From assembly GCA_025060135.1 (NCBI GenBank), contig JANXCY010000003.1:1-64000 (forward strand): a stretch of 64,000 nucleotides of DNA, read 5' to 3'. The DNA comes from Anaerolineae bacterium. GTDB taxonomy: Bacteria > Chloroflexota > Anaerolineae > B4-G1 > DUEL01. Under the pieces are notes generated by a model. That model did not search any database, was not told the origin of the DNA, and saw nothing but the letters and a program-made list of their open reading frames with translations. Each line of letters opens with the position of its first letter. The stretch's first letter is position 1. A program made the translations under genes and the position numbers. Below are positions 51,773 through 60,190 of this stretch, piece after piece.

Positions 51773-52840
51773 CTATAAAGGGACAACGGTTACGATTCCG
51801 GGGCGGCCCACCTCACCTTCCACCGTTGCCTGGATGGGGAGAAAGGCCCGAAGGACCACCAGGTTGGTCAGCAGGTGGCTCGTGATGGCCGAGGTAACGA
51901 GGCGGGAGGGACCCTCGGCCAGTGCCATCGGGAGCAGGAGTTGGTCAGCCAGGTGAGGGTCCACCGGAGCCCCGGTCTCGTGATGGGCCAGCAGGTCCTG
52001 GCAGGCCGCATCAGCGACCTGGTCGGCGGGGAGGCCCTTGCGTCCGTAGGCGGTGAAGCCTGCCCGCGCGTGCTCGTACTGGACGAACAGGAAGATCCCC
52101 GCCCCCGGCCCAGCCCCTCGCACCACCAGCGGTTGCAGGTCGGCCTTAAGGCCGGCGCGGGCCAGCCGATTGCGGGCCCGGTCTACCATCCGCTGGGGGA
52201 TGTGAGCCGGGAGGTTGGAAACCACTCCTCGTCCCCATACCCGCTGGACGGCTCCCCGGTCGGTCAGGGTGATGGGCCTCAGTGCGCCGGAACGCCCCCG
52301 AATCCGCACCCGGATTTCGCCACCGCCCGCCGGGTAGAAGCCCCAGGAGACTAGGTCGATCTCTGCGTCCAGGCCCATTCGGGCCGCCATGGGCAGAAAG
52401 ACCTCCCGGAGGTAGTCCACCGACGGGGCCCAGGGGACATGGGTGCCGCCCCGCAGGGTCAGGTGGCTCTCGCCCGGAGCCAGCGCCAGGGGCAGGAAAA
52501 GGGTCTGAAAGACCAGGCCGACGGCGCCTGCGCTCCCGCGCCCGGCGACTTCCGCAACGTCAAACGTGTATGCTCCCGGCACAGGCGGGCTTTGAGGAGC
52601 AAACCGCAGGGTCTGGCTCCCCAGTTCGGCCCCCTCCACCCGGGCCTGACAGATGGCCGCCGCTGCTTGGACCGCTGTCAGGTGCTGCGGTTGCAGGCCC
52701 GGGTTGGGCCGCCCGGCGCGAATGCGGACGATTTCCACCGGCTGGCCGGTGAGCACAGAGAGGGTGAGAGAGGTCCGCAGGACCTGCCCCCCACCTTCTC
52801 CGACGGAGCCGTCTATGGAAACCCCAGGTGTTTTCTGCAC
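51773..52840 (-). CDS. rtcA: RNA 3'-terminal phosphate cyclase
   Basis: The 355-residue protein turns an RNA 3'-phosphate into a 2',3'-cyclic phosphate with ATP. ISIDGSVGEGGGQVLRTSL-like sequence opens the fold (DGSVGEGGGQVLRTSL, near 9), PGLQPQHLTAVQAAAAI lies near 50, RGGTHVPWAPSVDYL near 130, and the catalytic His in DPHLADQLLLPMALAEG near 310. Length fits RtcA. No rtcB or rtcR is nearby, so this is rtcA outside the E. coli-type operon. It starts 10 bp after the radical SAM-linked gene ends. Confidence 0.94.
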   Translation of the reverse strand: MQKTPGVSIDGSVGEGGGQVLRTSLTLSVLTGQPVEIVRIRAGRPNPGLQPQHLTAVQAAAAICQARVEGAELGSQTLRFAPQSPPVPGAYTFDVAEVAGRGSAGAVGLVFQTLFLPLALAPGESHLTLRGGTHVPWAPSVDYLREVFLPMAARMGLDAEIDLVSWGFYPAGGGEIRVRIRGRSGALRPITLTDRGAVQRVWGRGVVSNLPAHIPQRMVDRARNRLARAGLKADLQPLVVRGAGPGAGIFLFVQYEHARAGFTAYGRKGLPADQVADAACQDLLAHHETGAPVDPHLADQLLLPMALAEGPSRLVTSAITSHLLTNLVVLRAFLPIQATVEGEVGRPGIVTVVPL

Positions 52841-52849
52841 GGCGTATGA

Positions 52850-53554
52850 TTATACCTGATGCTCCCCAGGAGGCAAGCACTTCCTCCGGCGTTCCCCCTG
52901 CCATCCCTCGGCGAAGAGAATGCCCCGTCGGGTAACCTGGAAAAAGCCGTTGGCCAGGCCTAACGCGTCCAGCACTTCCTCGGGGCGGCCCGTCGCGCCC
53001 TCTTGGGCGGAAAGGCGCATCGCCAGCGCCGTATGGCCGAAGCCCGCTTCTTCCAGGCGAAGGGAAAGCACCAGCGGACGCAGGTCGTAGGGACGGCCCC
53101 GGCGTTCCCGGGGGAGGGTGGTCGCGGCCAGCAGTTCCTCTATACGGCGCCGAATCTCATCTTCGGGAACGGTCGTCTCCACGACCACCCCATAGTCGGC
53201 AGCCCGGACCTGCGCGGGCAATGAAGGGGCATCCACCGGGACCTCTTCGGCCTGCCGCACTGTCAGCCCGTTGGGCAGGGTGGCCTTGAGCACCCGGATA
53301 GCCTCCCCGGGCGCCAGCGGTGCCTCCAGCCAGACGTCCAGCCATTCCGCCTCGGAAGCAAACCCCAGCGGCAACGGCAGTGCGATCTGCAGGCGGGGTC
53401 GGGGAGTGAAGCCGCCGGTGTAGGCCAGGGGGAAGCCAACCCGACGCATTGCGCGTTCCCACACCCGGACCTGCTCCAGATGGGAGATGTAGCGCATGGG
53501 GCCGCTTACCGCGTAGACAAGGCGCAAACGAAAGAGGGGGCGCGCGGAGATCAC
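52850..53554 (-). CDS. TIGR03936/DUF2344 radical SAM-linked protein
   Basis: The 234-residue protein opens VISARPLFRLRLVYAVSGPM, with RYISHLEQVRVWERAMRRVG near 20 and FTPRPRLQIALPLPLGFASE near 48, hallmarks of the DUF2344 domain. This domain usually stands next to or is fused to a radical SAM protein; that partner is absent here. The GTG at 53554 overlaps the NurA stop by four bases (GTGA) and follows GGAGGGG, so I chose it over the upstream in-frame ATG. Function unknown; a role in RNA or tRNA modification is a guess from its usual partner and its neighbours. Confidence 0.85.
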   Translation of the reverse strand: MISARPLFRLRLVYAVSGPMRYISHLEQVRVWERAMRRVGFPLAYTGGFTPRPRLQIALPLPLGFASEAEWLDVWLEAPLAPGEAIRVLKATLPNGLTVRQAEEVPVDAPSLPAQVRAADYGVVVETTVPEDEIRRRIEELLAATTLPRERRGRPYDLRPLVLSLRLEEAGFGHTALAMRLSAQEGATGRPEEVLDALGLANGFFQVTRRGILFAEGWQGERRRKCLPPGEHQV

Positions 53555-54705
53555 CCCTTGCCCCTCCGGGTTAAACCCTTGTAGTATAATTTGGGTGAAG
53601 GTGTGGGAATAACCCCGGCGGCCATCAGGGCCGTTTCCACCATCTCTTCCAGTTTTTCCCGCTCTGCGTTGCTGATGTAGGCCAGTTCGTCGGCGCGGGC
53701 CAGCACGTAGGGAAATCCCCCCAGGATACGGCACTGGGCGACGATCCCGGCATGGGTCAGCGAGAGCCGTTCAGGGTCTTCGGCCACCCAGCGCGGCACC
53801 TCCACCCGGGCGATCACCGGCTCTTGGCCCTCCGGAGCGACGTTGAGGTAGAAGAACCTGACTCCGTGCCCTGTCGGCTCGTAGTAGTGGCGATTCACAG
53901 GGCTGGGAGAGCCAAAGAGGGCCGACCGGGCTCCGGCGGGCAGCGCGGCAAAAAGAGTGCGGTCGGGGACCCGTCCCAGGGGATTGGGCACCTCCCGTGC
54001 CCGTCCTACGTCCCCACCAAGCCGGACCAGATGCAGGAGTTTTCCCACCTCGGCGTGGCGCGGCCGGCTGATGAACGCGGCCAGGGCCGCTCCTTTTCGC
54101 CGAATCCGCTCCATCTGGAGCAGATAGGGGTCTGCTTTCTCCTTCCGCCCCGCCACCGGAAGGTCTTCCAGTATCCAGAGAACGAGGGTACCGTCCACCA
54201 GAGCCAGCGTCGGGCCAGGGGGCTCTGCCTCCACCCGGTCGGCCAGGTGGGCGATTTCCGCGCAGTCCCGCCGCAGGTCCAGCAGATGGCCGGAGACCAG
54301 CAACTCCCCTTCGTAGAGGTCCTCCTCCCGGAAACCCAATGTGGGGATACTGCGGGCTTCCGGGGTCGCTCCGCTCCCATGCCGGAAGACCAGGCTGCCA
54401 ATGTTGATGAGATAATAGAGGGCGACTCCGTGGCGGTCAGGGCCGATAGCGCTCCCGTCGGCACCGATGACGGTGAAGGCGTCGGGGATAGAGGGACAGG
54501 GCACTACCGTATTCAGCGGCTCAGCGGTGGGGACAGCAGCCCCGACTTCCGCTGCGACGTCCTCCAGAGCCGCTCCCGCGTCGGCGAACTCCTCCAGCCA
54601 CTGGCGGGCTTCCACCACCCGGCTTACAAATTCCCGCTCCTGTCGGGCTAGGGAACGGCCCATCTCACTCACGTTTCCGATCAGACGGGTCAGGTCTAAT
54701 GCCAT
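53551..54705 (-). CDS. nurA: NurA domain nuclease
   Basis: The 384-residue protein has the NurA 5'-3' nuclease fold. VIGADGSAIGPDRHGVALYY near 88 carries the metal-binding Asp, and TLALVDGTLVLWILEDLPV near 175 carries a second Asp. HYYEPTGHGVRFFYLN lies near 280, and the tail LSLTHAGIVAQCRILGGFPY near 330 fits the family. NurA normally partners the HerA ATPase in DNA end resection, but herA is not in the window. The ATG at 54705 follows GGGAGCGCG; the frame runs 10 codons further up. It overlaps the next gene by 4 bp. Confidence 0.87.
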   Translation of the reverse strand: MALDLTRLIGNVSEMGRSLARQEREFVSRVVEARQWLEEFADAGAALEDVAAEVGAAVPTAEPLNTVVPCPSIPDAFTVIGADGSAIGPDRHGVALYYLINIGSLVFRHGSGATPEARSIPTLGFREEDLYEGELLVSGHLLDLRRDCAEIAHLADRVEAEPPGPTLALVDGTLVLWILEDLPVAGRKEKADPYLLQMERIRRKGAALAAFISRPRHAEVGKLLHLVRLGGDVGRAREVPNPLGRVPDRTLFAALPAGARSALFGSPSPVNRHYYEPTGHGVRFFYLNVAPEGQEPVIARVEVPRWVAEDPERLSLTHAGIVAQCRILGGFPYVLARADELAYISNAEREKLEEMVETALMAAGVIPTPSPKLYYKGLTRRGKG

Positions 54706-55103
54706 CGCGCTCCCGAAAATGCCCGCGCCTTTCACCCTCGGTATCGGTAATGGGCGCTATTCCGAGAAAGTTTATGGGCGCTTATTTTTCAGCCACCCCC
54801 TTGAAAAGGCCAAACTGCAGAGGAGGGGGATGGGGGGGATGAGGGCCGCTGCAATCTCTCTATCGCGTATAGAAAATCAAGTTACACATGGCGTGATGGT
54901 TCTGGGGGAATTCCCGTGGGTGGGGAGCAAGTTGCCCACAAAAAGGTCGCGGCTGCGCAGCGTAGGTTTGAGCCTGCGCCGCGCAAGATAAATCCTCGGC
55001 TCCGTTGCCCCCAAGCCACCAGCAAACCACGGAAACTCCCAGAGAGCCAAGTTTAATTATACTTCCCTCTGAGAAAGGGGCAATTCCCATCTCCTTGCCC
55101 TCC

Positions 55104-55139
55104 AGGCGGCTGCGCGGGGTCCACCCTGCGCAGCCGCCT
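55104..55139. repeat. Nearly perfect 36-bp palindrome upstream of the amidohydrolase gene
   Basis: AGGCGGCTGCGC (55104-55115) pairs with GCGCAGCCGCCT (55128-55139), and the loop itself contains GGGT-CC-ACCC. It ends 19 bp before the -35 of the downstream promoter. It could be a regulator-binding site or a terminator hairpin for unseen transcription. Confidence 0.6.
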
Positions 55140-55157
55140 GTGATTCGGACCGCCTAT

Positions 55158-55186
55158 TTGCCCCTCCACCCATTCGCGTCTATAAT
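55158..55186 (+). promoter_or_regulatory. Promoter of the amidohydrolase-CYTH gene
   Basis: TTGCCC (55158-55163), 17 bp, then a perfect TATAAT (55181-55186). Start near 55193, with GGGAGGGAGGA between it and ATG 55207, so the leader is only ~14 nt. Confidence 0.68.
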
Positions 55187-55206
55187 CCCTCCAAAGGGAG
55201 GGAGGA

Positions 55207-57213
55207 ATGAACACAGCAGACCTGATGCTTACCGGTGGTGTGGTCGTTACGATGAACGATCGCTACGACATCTGGGAGCCAGGAGCAGTGGTGGTTCAGG
55301 ACGGCGCCATCGTCGCGGTGGGGCCAGCGGAGGCAGTCGGGCAGGAATGGACGGCGCGCGAGACGGTAGACTGCTCCGGCCACGCCGTCATCCCCGGCCT
55401 CATCAATGCCCACACCCATGCCCCGATGACCCTGGTGCGCGGCCTGGCCGACGACCTGCGCCTGGACGTCTGGCTCATCGGCTATATGATGCCGGTGGAA
55501 CGGGAATTCGTGCGCCCGGATTTCTGCTGGCTGGGCACCCAACTGGCCTGCGCAGAGATGATCCGCTCTGGCGTTACCTGCTTTGGTGACATGTACTACT
55601 ACGAAGAGGCCGTCGCCGACGCCGCCGTCCAGGTCGGCATGCGGGCCGTCTGCGCGCAATCCATCCTCAAATTTCCCACTCCGGATGCGGTCAGTTACGA
55701 CGAGGGACTGCGCTTGGCAGAGAGTTTCATCGGGCGCTGGCGGGGCCACCACCTCATCGTCCCGGCGCTGGGCCCCCACGCCGCCTACACTGCCACTCCC
55801 GATATGCTCCAGGAATGTGCCCGCCTGGCCCGGGCCTACGACGTCCCCATCCACATCCACGTCGCTGAGACTGCGCTGGAGGTCCAGGAGCACCGGGCCG
55901 AGTACGGCATGCCCATCGTCCCCTGGATCAAGAAGCAGGGCCTGTTAGAGGCCAGGGTTACCGCCGTCCACTGCGTTCACCTGGACGAGGGCGAGATGCA
56001 CACCCTGCTCCACCACGGGACGGGCGTGGCCCACAACCCTACCAGTAACCTGAAACTGGCCAGCGGCATCGCGCCGGTGGCTCGAATGCTGGCGCTGGGA
56101 TTGAACGTGGGCATCGGCACCGATGGCCCCGCCAGCAACAATGACCTGGACATGTTTGAGGAACTGCGGCTGGCAGCAATTCTGGCCAAAGGCATCACCG
56201 CCGACCCGACTGCCCTGCCCGCCCGTCAGGCCCTGGCTATGGCGACGATTATGGGTGCCCGAGCCCTGCACATCGCCCATCTGACCGGCTCGCTAGAAGT
56301 CGGCAAGCGGGCCGACATCGCTGTTGTTGACCTGGAGGACTTGCACCTAACCCCCCGTTTCCACCGGGACCCGGAGAGCATCTACTCTCTGCTGGTCTAC
56401 GCAGCCAAGGGCCACGATGTACGCCATGTCCTCTGTGATGGCCGGTGGTTGATGCGGGATCGGGCCCTCCTGACGGTGAATCCCGAGGAACTGCGTGCCC
56501 AGGCCCTGGAGATCGCTCGCAAGATTGACCGGTTCCTCAGCGTCCGGGAGGAGAGCGTCCTCAGCAAACTGGTTGCCATCGGCGGTGTGGCCCGGGAGAA
56601 GACCTTTGAGGTTCAGGTCAAAGTTCATCTGACCGACGACGCGGGGGTCTTGGCGATACTGACGGGAGGAGCGGTTCCCATTGTCAAACAGTCCCGGCGG
56701 CGGCAGTACGACACCTACTTCCTCTTTGACGACCCCGACCATAGCCGTCTGCGCTACCGGGAAGAGGAGATCCTGGGCGATGAGGACCAGGTTACCGACG
56801 TTCGCTATCGGCTTACGCTGACAGGCGACACGAAGGAACGGGAGTTCCCTCACTCCGTCCTCCTGTCCCGCTCCCGGTTTGACGCGCCCGCGACCCGCAG
56901 TCTGCGCTTCTACCGGGAGTACTTTAAACCAGCAGCGGAGTGGGAAGTCCATAAAGAGCGGCGACGGTACCATATCCGTTATGGCGGGACCGACTTTGCG
57001 GTCAACCTGGACCGGGTGGTCCAACCGGCGTTACCCGGCTACTTCCTGGAACTGAAGAGCCGGACATGGTCGGCCCAGGACGCGGAGCGGAAGGCCGTCC
57101 TTATCGGCGAACTGCTGGAACTCTTCGGCGTCCGGGAACAGGAACTGGTGCGGCGGGAGTACCTGGACCTGGCGCGGGAATATCAACGTCCGGAAGAAGC
57201 CGCGACTCCGTGA
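55207..57213 (+). CDS. Amidohydrolase (MTA/SAH deaminase-like) fused to a CYTH domain
   Basis: The 668-residue protein has two parts. Residues ~1-445 are an amidohydrolase of the TRZ/ATZ/MtaD group: metal motif INAHTHAPMTLVRGLADDL near 70, HIHVAETALEV near 215, TAVHCVHLDEGEM near 255 and GIGTDGPASNNDLDMFEEL near 300. It could deaminate S-adenosylhomocysteine or methylthioadenosine. Residues ~465-650 resemble a CYTH (triphosphate-tunnel) domain: FEVQVKVHLTDDAGVL, YDTYFLFDDPDHSRLRYREE and YFLELKSRTWSAQDAERKAV. The ExExK entry motif reads E-V-Q-V-K, so activity is uncertain. The fusion would link nucleoside and phosphate chemistry in one chain. Confidence 0.8.
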   Translation: MNTADLMLTGGVVVTMNDRYDIWEPGAVVVQDGAIVAVGPAEAVGQEWTARETVDCSGHAVIPGLINAHTHAPMTLVRGLADDLRLDVWLIGYMMPVEREFVRPDFCWLGTQLACAEMIRSGVTCFGDMYYYEEAVADAAVQVGMRAVCAQSILKFPTPDAVSYDEGLRLAESFIGRWRGHHLIVPALGPHAAYTATPDMLQECARLARAYDVPIHIHVAETALEVQEHRAEYGMPIVPWIKKQGLLEARVTAVHCVHLDEGEMHTLLHHGTGVAHNPTSNLKLASGIAPVARMLALGLNVGIGTDGPASNNDLDMFEELRLAAILAKGITADPTALPARQALAMATIMGARALHIAHLTGSLEVGKRADIAVVDLEDLHLTPRFHRDPESIYSLLVYAAKGHDVRHVLCDGRWLMRDRALLTVNPEELRAQALEIARKIDRFLSVREESVLSKLVAIGGVAREKTFEVQVKVHLTDDAGVLAILTGGAVPIVKQSRRRQYDTYFLFDDPDHSRLRYREEEILGDEDQVTDVRYRLTLTGDTKEREFPHSVLLSRSRFDAPATRSLRFYREYFKPAAEWEVHKERRRYHIRYGGTDFAVNLDRVVQPALPGYFLELKSRTWSAQDAERKAVLIGELLELFGVREQELVRREYLDLAREYQRPEEAATP

Positions 57214-57260
57214 GAGCCGCGACTTTTCATCACTGGATGATGGATATCGGGGAGGAAGCC

Positions 57261-58067
57261 CTATCGGTCCGGCACCGGCCGGATCCAGGTTCCAGGTAAC
57301 GCTGAGGGGTCGGAGAGGGCCCGATAAAGGGCCCCCTTCTCCTGGCCAGAGAAGATGCAGGCCATGGTAGCAGGGTATGCTGCCACCAGCGCGGCCATTC
57401 GTTCCACCTTATCCGCCATTCCCCCTGTTACGTCCATGCCGTGAGCGCCCCGGAGAACTGGCCGCAGAGCCGGAAGGTCCGCCGGAGTGATGGTGGGAAT
57501 CACCCGCCCCTCGATGTCCAGTACGCCTGCCACTTGGGTCGCCAGGAGAATCCGCTGCGGGGCCAGGATGGGAGCCAGATAAACAAAGAGGTCTTCGGTG
57601 GAGACAATCGTCCCGCCCCGCACATTGTCTAGGGCCACGTCGCCGTAGATGAGAGGCACCAATCCATGCGCCAGCGCTTCCCGAATCGGCCTGATCTCCA
57701 GATGGATTAGCACGCCGTCCTGGCAGCGGGCTGAGGCAGAAGGTTGCAGGCTCAACACCGGTACTCCCACTTCCAAGAAGATGTCGGCAACGATGCGGTT
57801 GAGCCGGGCAGCGGCCGCGGCCACCTCCGCGTATCCCCGCCACTCCCGAGGCGTCCGTACGCCCTGCCGGGTGCCGTAGGGCGCGGCGGCCGCATGGCCG
57901 AACGAGCCGGACCCGTGGCCGATGACCAGTTCCAGGTCCGGCCGCGTTTCCAGGGCCTCCCGGACCTCCTCTGCCAGCCGCCGGATGACCTCCGGGCGCG
58001 ACGTGTAGGGGGAGGATTTATCGGTAATCAGCGAACCACCCAGTTTCAGAAACGCTCGCTCCCTCAA
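57261..58067 (-). CDS. ipk: Isopentenyl phosphate kinase
   Basis: The protein (268 residues from the start chosen) phosphorylates isopentenyl phosphate to isopentenyl diphosphate. Hallmarks: FLKLGGSLITDKSSPYTSRP near the N-terminus, VIGHGSGSFGHAAAAPYGTR near 50 with the catalytic His, LIYGDVALDNVRGGTIVSTE near 145, and HGMDVTGGMADKVERMAALV near 210. It belongs to the amino acid kinase superfamily. The start is uncertain: I took TTG 58067 because KLGGS begins a few residues in, as in the family; a TTG at 58163 in the same frame is possible. It is the last gene of an isoprenoid cluster. Confidence 0.9.
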   Translation of the reverse strand: MRERAFLKLGGSLITDKSSPYTSRPEVIRRLAEEVREALETRPDLELVIGHGSGSFGHAAAAPYGTRQGVRTPREWRGYAEVAAAAARLNRIVADIFLEVGVPVLSLQPSASARCQDGVLIHLEIRPIREALAHGLVPLIYGDVALDNVRGGTIVSTEDLFVYLAPILAPQRILLATQVAGVLDIEGRVIPTITPADLPALRPVLRGAHGMDVTGGMADKVERMAALVAAYPATMACIFSGQEKGALYRALSDPSALPGTWIRPVPDR

Positions 58068-58220
58068 TCCCCAGCGTCCACTCCCGATCCATCCGTATAA
58101 CCGAACCGTCCCGGCAATGCGATTCCCAATCCTCCGGACAGGCTGGTGGTCTCTCTTCCCCAACCTGATCCACGCCTTCTTTTGGCATCAATTGCTTCAG
58201 GTGTCAGGTTCGTTGGTGGT

Positions 58221-59147
58221 TCATGGGCTTGCCACTTCTGTCCGCCAGACCTGGGCCGCACCCGTGGCCCGCAGTGCCTCCTCCACCGCCCGGGCCGTAG
58301 ATTTCTCCACCAGTGCGACGATGGTACCACCCCGACCGGCGCCAGAGAGTTTGGCTCCGAGGGCGCCGGCCCGCCGGGCGGTCTCCACCAGCCGGTCCAG
58401 GACCGGCGCCGAAACTCCTATTTCCCGCAGGAGTTCGTGGTTGGCGTCCATGCGCTTCCCGAGCGCGCGAATATCTCCTTGGGCCATTGCCTCCCGGGCC
58501 GCCTCCACCTCCTGAGCCACCCGGTCAAAGAGCGCCTCATAGCGGGCTGGTTCCGCCTCCCAGTGCCGCCGAACGTCTCCCACCACCACGCGGGTTGGGC
58601 TGGGGATGCCGCTATCGGCCACCAGCAAGTGCAGCGTCGTGCCCACTGGCAGGGGCTCCGGCGGTCTCCCCCGAACGAAATATATGGATTGTTCGTAGGC
58701 GATGACCGTGTTATCGATCCCGCTGGGCGTACCGTGATAGATACGCTCTATCTCGTACACCAGCGCGGAGACTGTCGGCGGGTCCAGCGAAACACCGTAC
58801 CAGGCGGCCAGTGCCCGGACAATGGCGGTGGAGACCGCCGCGCCCGACCCCAGTCCCGAGGCCACTGGAATCTCCGATTCTATCCGCAGGAGGGCATCGG
58901 GCGGAGGCCGATGGAGGTGCTTCGCCGTCAAATAGACGATGCGCGCCAGCGGGTGGTCGGCGGGAAGGGCCGAGAGCGGCGCGTCTATCCCCACCGCCGG
59001 GGCCTGGATGTGAAAGGGAGCAGGGTGGGGAGCCAGGGTGGCCGTCGCGCGTAGCCCGCTCAGAGGGATAGCGATGGCGGGCCGTCCATACACCACCGCA
59101 TGTTCCCCCAGCAGGATGACTTTGCCCGCCGCCGAGGCACGAACCAC
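58221..59147 (-). CDS. mvk: Mevalonate kinase
   Basis: The 308-residue GHMP kinase makes 5-phosphomevalonate. SAAGKVILLGEHAVVYGRPA opens the protein, IPVASGLGSGAAVSTAIVRA near 95 is the ATP-binding loop, GTPSGIDNTVIAYEQSIYF near 140 includes the catalytic Asp, and LGAKLSGAGRGGTIVALV near 270 is motif 3. I chose the GTG at 59147, 5 bp after the UbiA stop; a GTG at 59192 would overlap that gene and add 15 foreign residues. Phosphomevalonate kinase or decarboxylase is not in the window. Confidence 0.92.
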   Translation of the reverse strand: MVRASAAGKVILLGEHAVVYGRPAIAIPLSGLRATATLAPHPAPFHIQAPAVGIDAPLSALPADHPLARIVYLTAKHLHRPPPDALLRIESEIPVASGLGSGAAVSTAIVRALAAWYGVSLDPPTVSALVYEIERIYHGTPSGIDNTVIAYEQSIYFVRGRPPEPLPVGTTLHLLVADSGIPSPTRVVVGDVRRHWEAEPARYEALFDRVAQEVEAAREAMAQGDIRALGKRMDANHELLREIGVSAPVLDRLVETARRAGALGAKLSGAGRGGTIVALVEKSTARAVEEALRATGAAQVWRTEVASP

Positions 59148-59152
59148 CGTCT

Positions 59153-60025
59153 CTACCGCACGTACATGATCAGGATGACCGCCATTCCCCACAGCAATAC
59201 CCCGACCTGTAACGGTCGGTCCCGCAGAACGATTTCCTCCGGTTCGCCCCCCATTCCCTTGACATAGACCAGATACAGGTACCGGAAGATGGCATAGAGG
59301 ACAAAGGGCACCGTTAGCATCATCGTGTGGTTGGACGGAAGATTGGGTGCGGAGAAGGTATAGAGAGTGTAAGCCACCAGCGTCGCCGCGGTAACGATGA
59401 GGATGAACTGATCCAGGAGCAGGACGTTATACTCCCCCAGGCTTTCCCGATGGTGGTTGGCGTTCTCGCCCAAAAGCGTCAGTTCGTGGCGGCGCTTACT
59501 GAAACTGATGAAGAGAGCCAGCAATCCCATACAGGTGTAAATCCAGGGTGAGAATCGCTCTGCCTCTACCAACGGGATGCCCGCCGCGACCCGCAGGACA
59601 AACCCCGCCGCCACGGCCAGCGCGTCCATGATGACGACGTTTTTGAGGAGAAACGAGTAGGCTACCTGCAGAATCAGGTAGGCAGAGAGAACGCCGCCAA
59701 AAAGGGGGTCCAGCAGAAACCCTGCTGGCAGGCCGACCAGCGGGATCAGGAGAGCGCAGACCATCGCCGCGCGCGGAGAAAGCCGCCCGGACGCAATGGG
59801 CCGGTGGCGCTTGCGCGGATGCTGGCGGTCCTTCTCCGCATCCACCAGGTCGTTCACCAAGTAGACAGCCCCCGAGATCAGGCACAGGAGTACGAAACCG
59901 GCCACCGTCCGGGCCAGGTAGACCGGATGGAAGAGTTTCTGGTCAAACACCAGGGGAGCGAAAACGAAAATGTTTTTGGCCCACTGTTTGGGCCGCATAG
60001 CTGTTATCAGGGCTTTCAGGGACAT
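59153..60025 (-). CDS. UbiA prenyltransferase, decaprenyl-phosphate phosphoribosyltransferase type
   Basis: The 290-residue membrane protein has eight or nine helices. LITAMRPKQWAKNIFVFAPL opens the fold, YLVNDLVDAEKDRQHPRKRH near 66 is the first aspartate motif (NDxxDxxxD with the RPIASG tail), and FISFSKRRHELTLLGENANH near 182 is the second region. The K-N-x-F-V-F-A-P-L start fits the DPPR-synthase group, which attaches phosphoribose to a polyprenyl phosphate to make arabinose or ribose donors. The ATG at 60025 follows GGAG; an upstream in-frame start at 60064 is unlikely. It heads the mvk-ipk operon. Confidence 0.86.
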   Translation of the reverse strand: MSLKALITAMRPKQWAKNIFVFAPLVFDQKLFHPVYLARTVAGFVLLCLISGAVYLVNDLVDAEKDRQHPRKRHRPIASGRLSPRAAMVCALLIPLVGLPAGFLLDPLFGGVLSAYLILQVAYSFLLKNVVIMDALAVAAGFVLRVAAGIPLVEAERFSPWIYTCMGLLALFISFSKRRHELTLLGENANHHRESLGEYNVLLLDQFILIVTAATLVAYTLYTFSAPNLPSNHTMMLTVPFVLYAIFRYLYLVYVKGMGGEPEEIVLRDRPLQVGVLLWGMAVILIMYVR

Positions 60026-60113
60026 GCTCCGGCTCCGGCAGAATTCTGCATTCCGAGAGGCCATCCAAAGAATCGGCAGACCCGTTTCCGGGTCCTTTGC
60101 GCTTTACGTTCTC

Positions 60114-60141
60114 TTTATACCAGAAAGCCCCGGTTTGGCAA
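60114..60141 (-). promoter_or_regulatory. Promoter of the ubiA-mvk-ipk operon
   Basis: On the minus strand TTGCCA (60136-60141), 16 bp, TATAAA (60114-60119). Start near 60107, leaving a leader of about 80 nt. Its -35 lies 8 bp from the -35 of the divergent promoter. Confidence 0.65.
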
Positions 60142-60149
60142 ATGCCCAC

Positions 60150-60178
60150 TTGCCATCCCTACCTCTCCCGGTTATAAT
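60150..60178 (+). promoter_or_regulatory. Promoter of the NarL-type sensor kinase gene
   Basis: TTGCCA (60150-60155), 17 bp, perfect TATAAT (60173-60178). Start near 60185, only about 6-15 nt before the translation start, so the message may be leaderless. Confidence 0.72.
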
Positions 60179-60190
60179 GCGGAATACAGG

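Larger units (their letters stand above)
54706..55206. other. Divergent intergenic region with repeat and hairpin
   Basis: About 500 bp between nurA and the amidohydrolase gene. It holds a repeat of the CTGCGC/GAGCCTGCGC type at 54952-54984, an A/T-rich stretch near 55050-55070, and a long hairpin at 55104-55139. The promoter of the plus-strand gene is at 55158-55186. No gene is supported; no clear nurA promoter was found. Confidence 0.5.
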
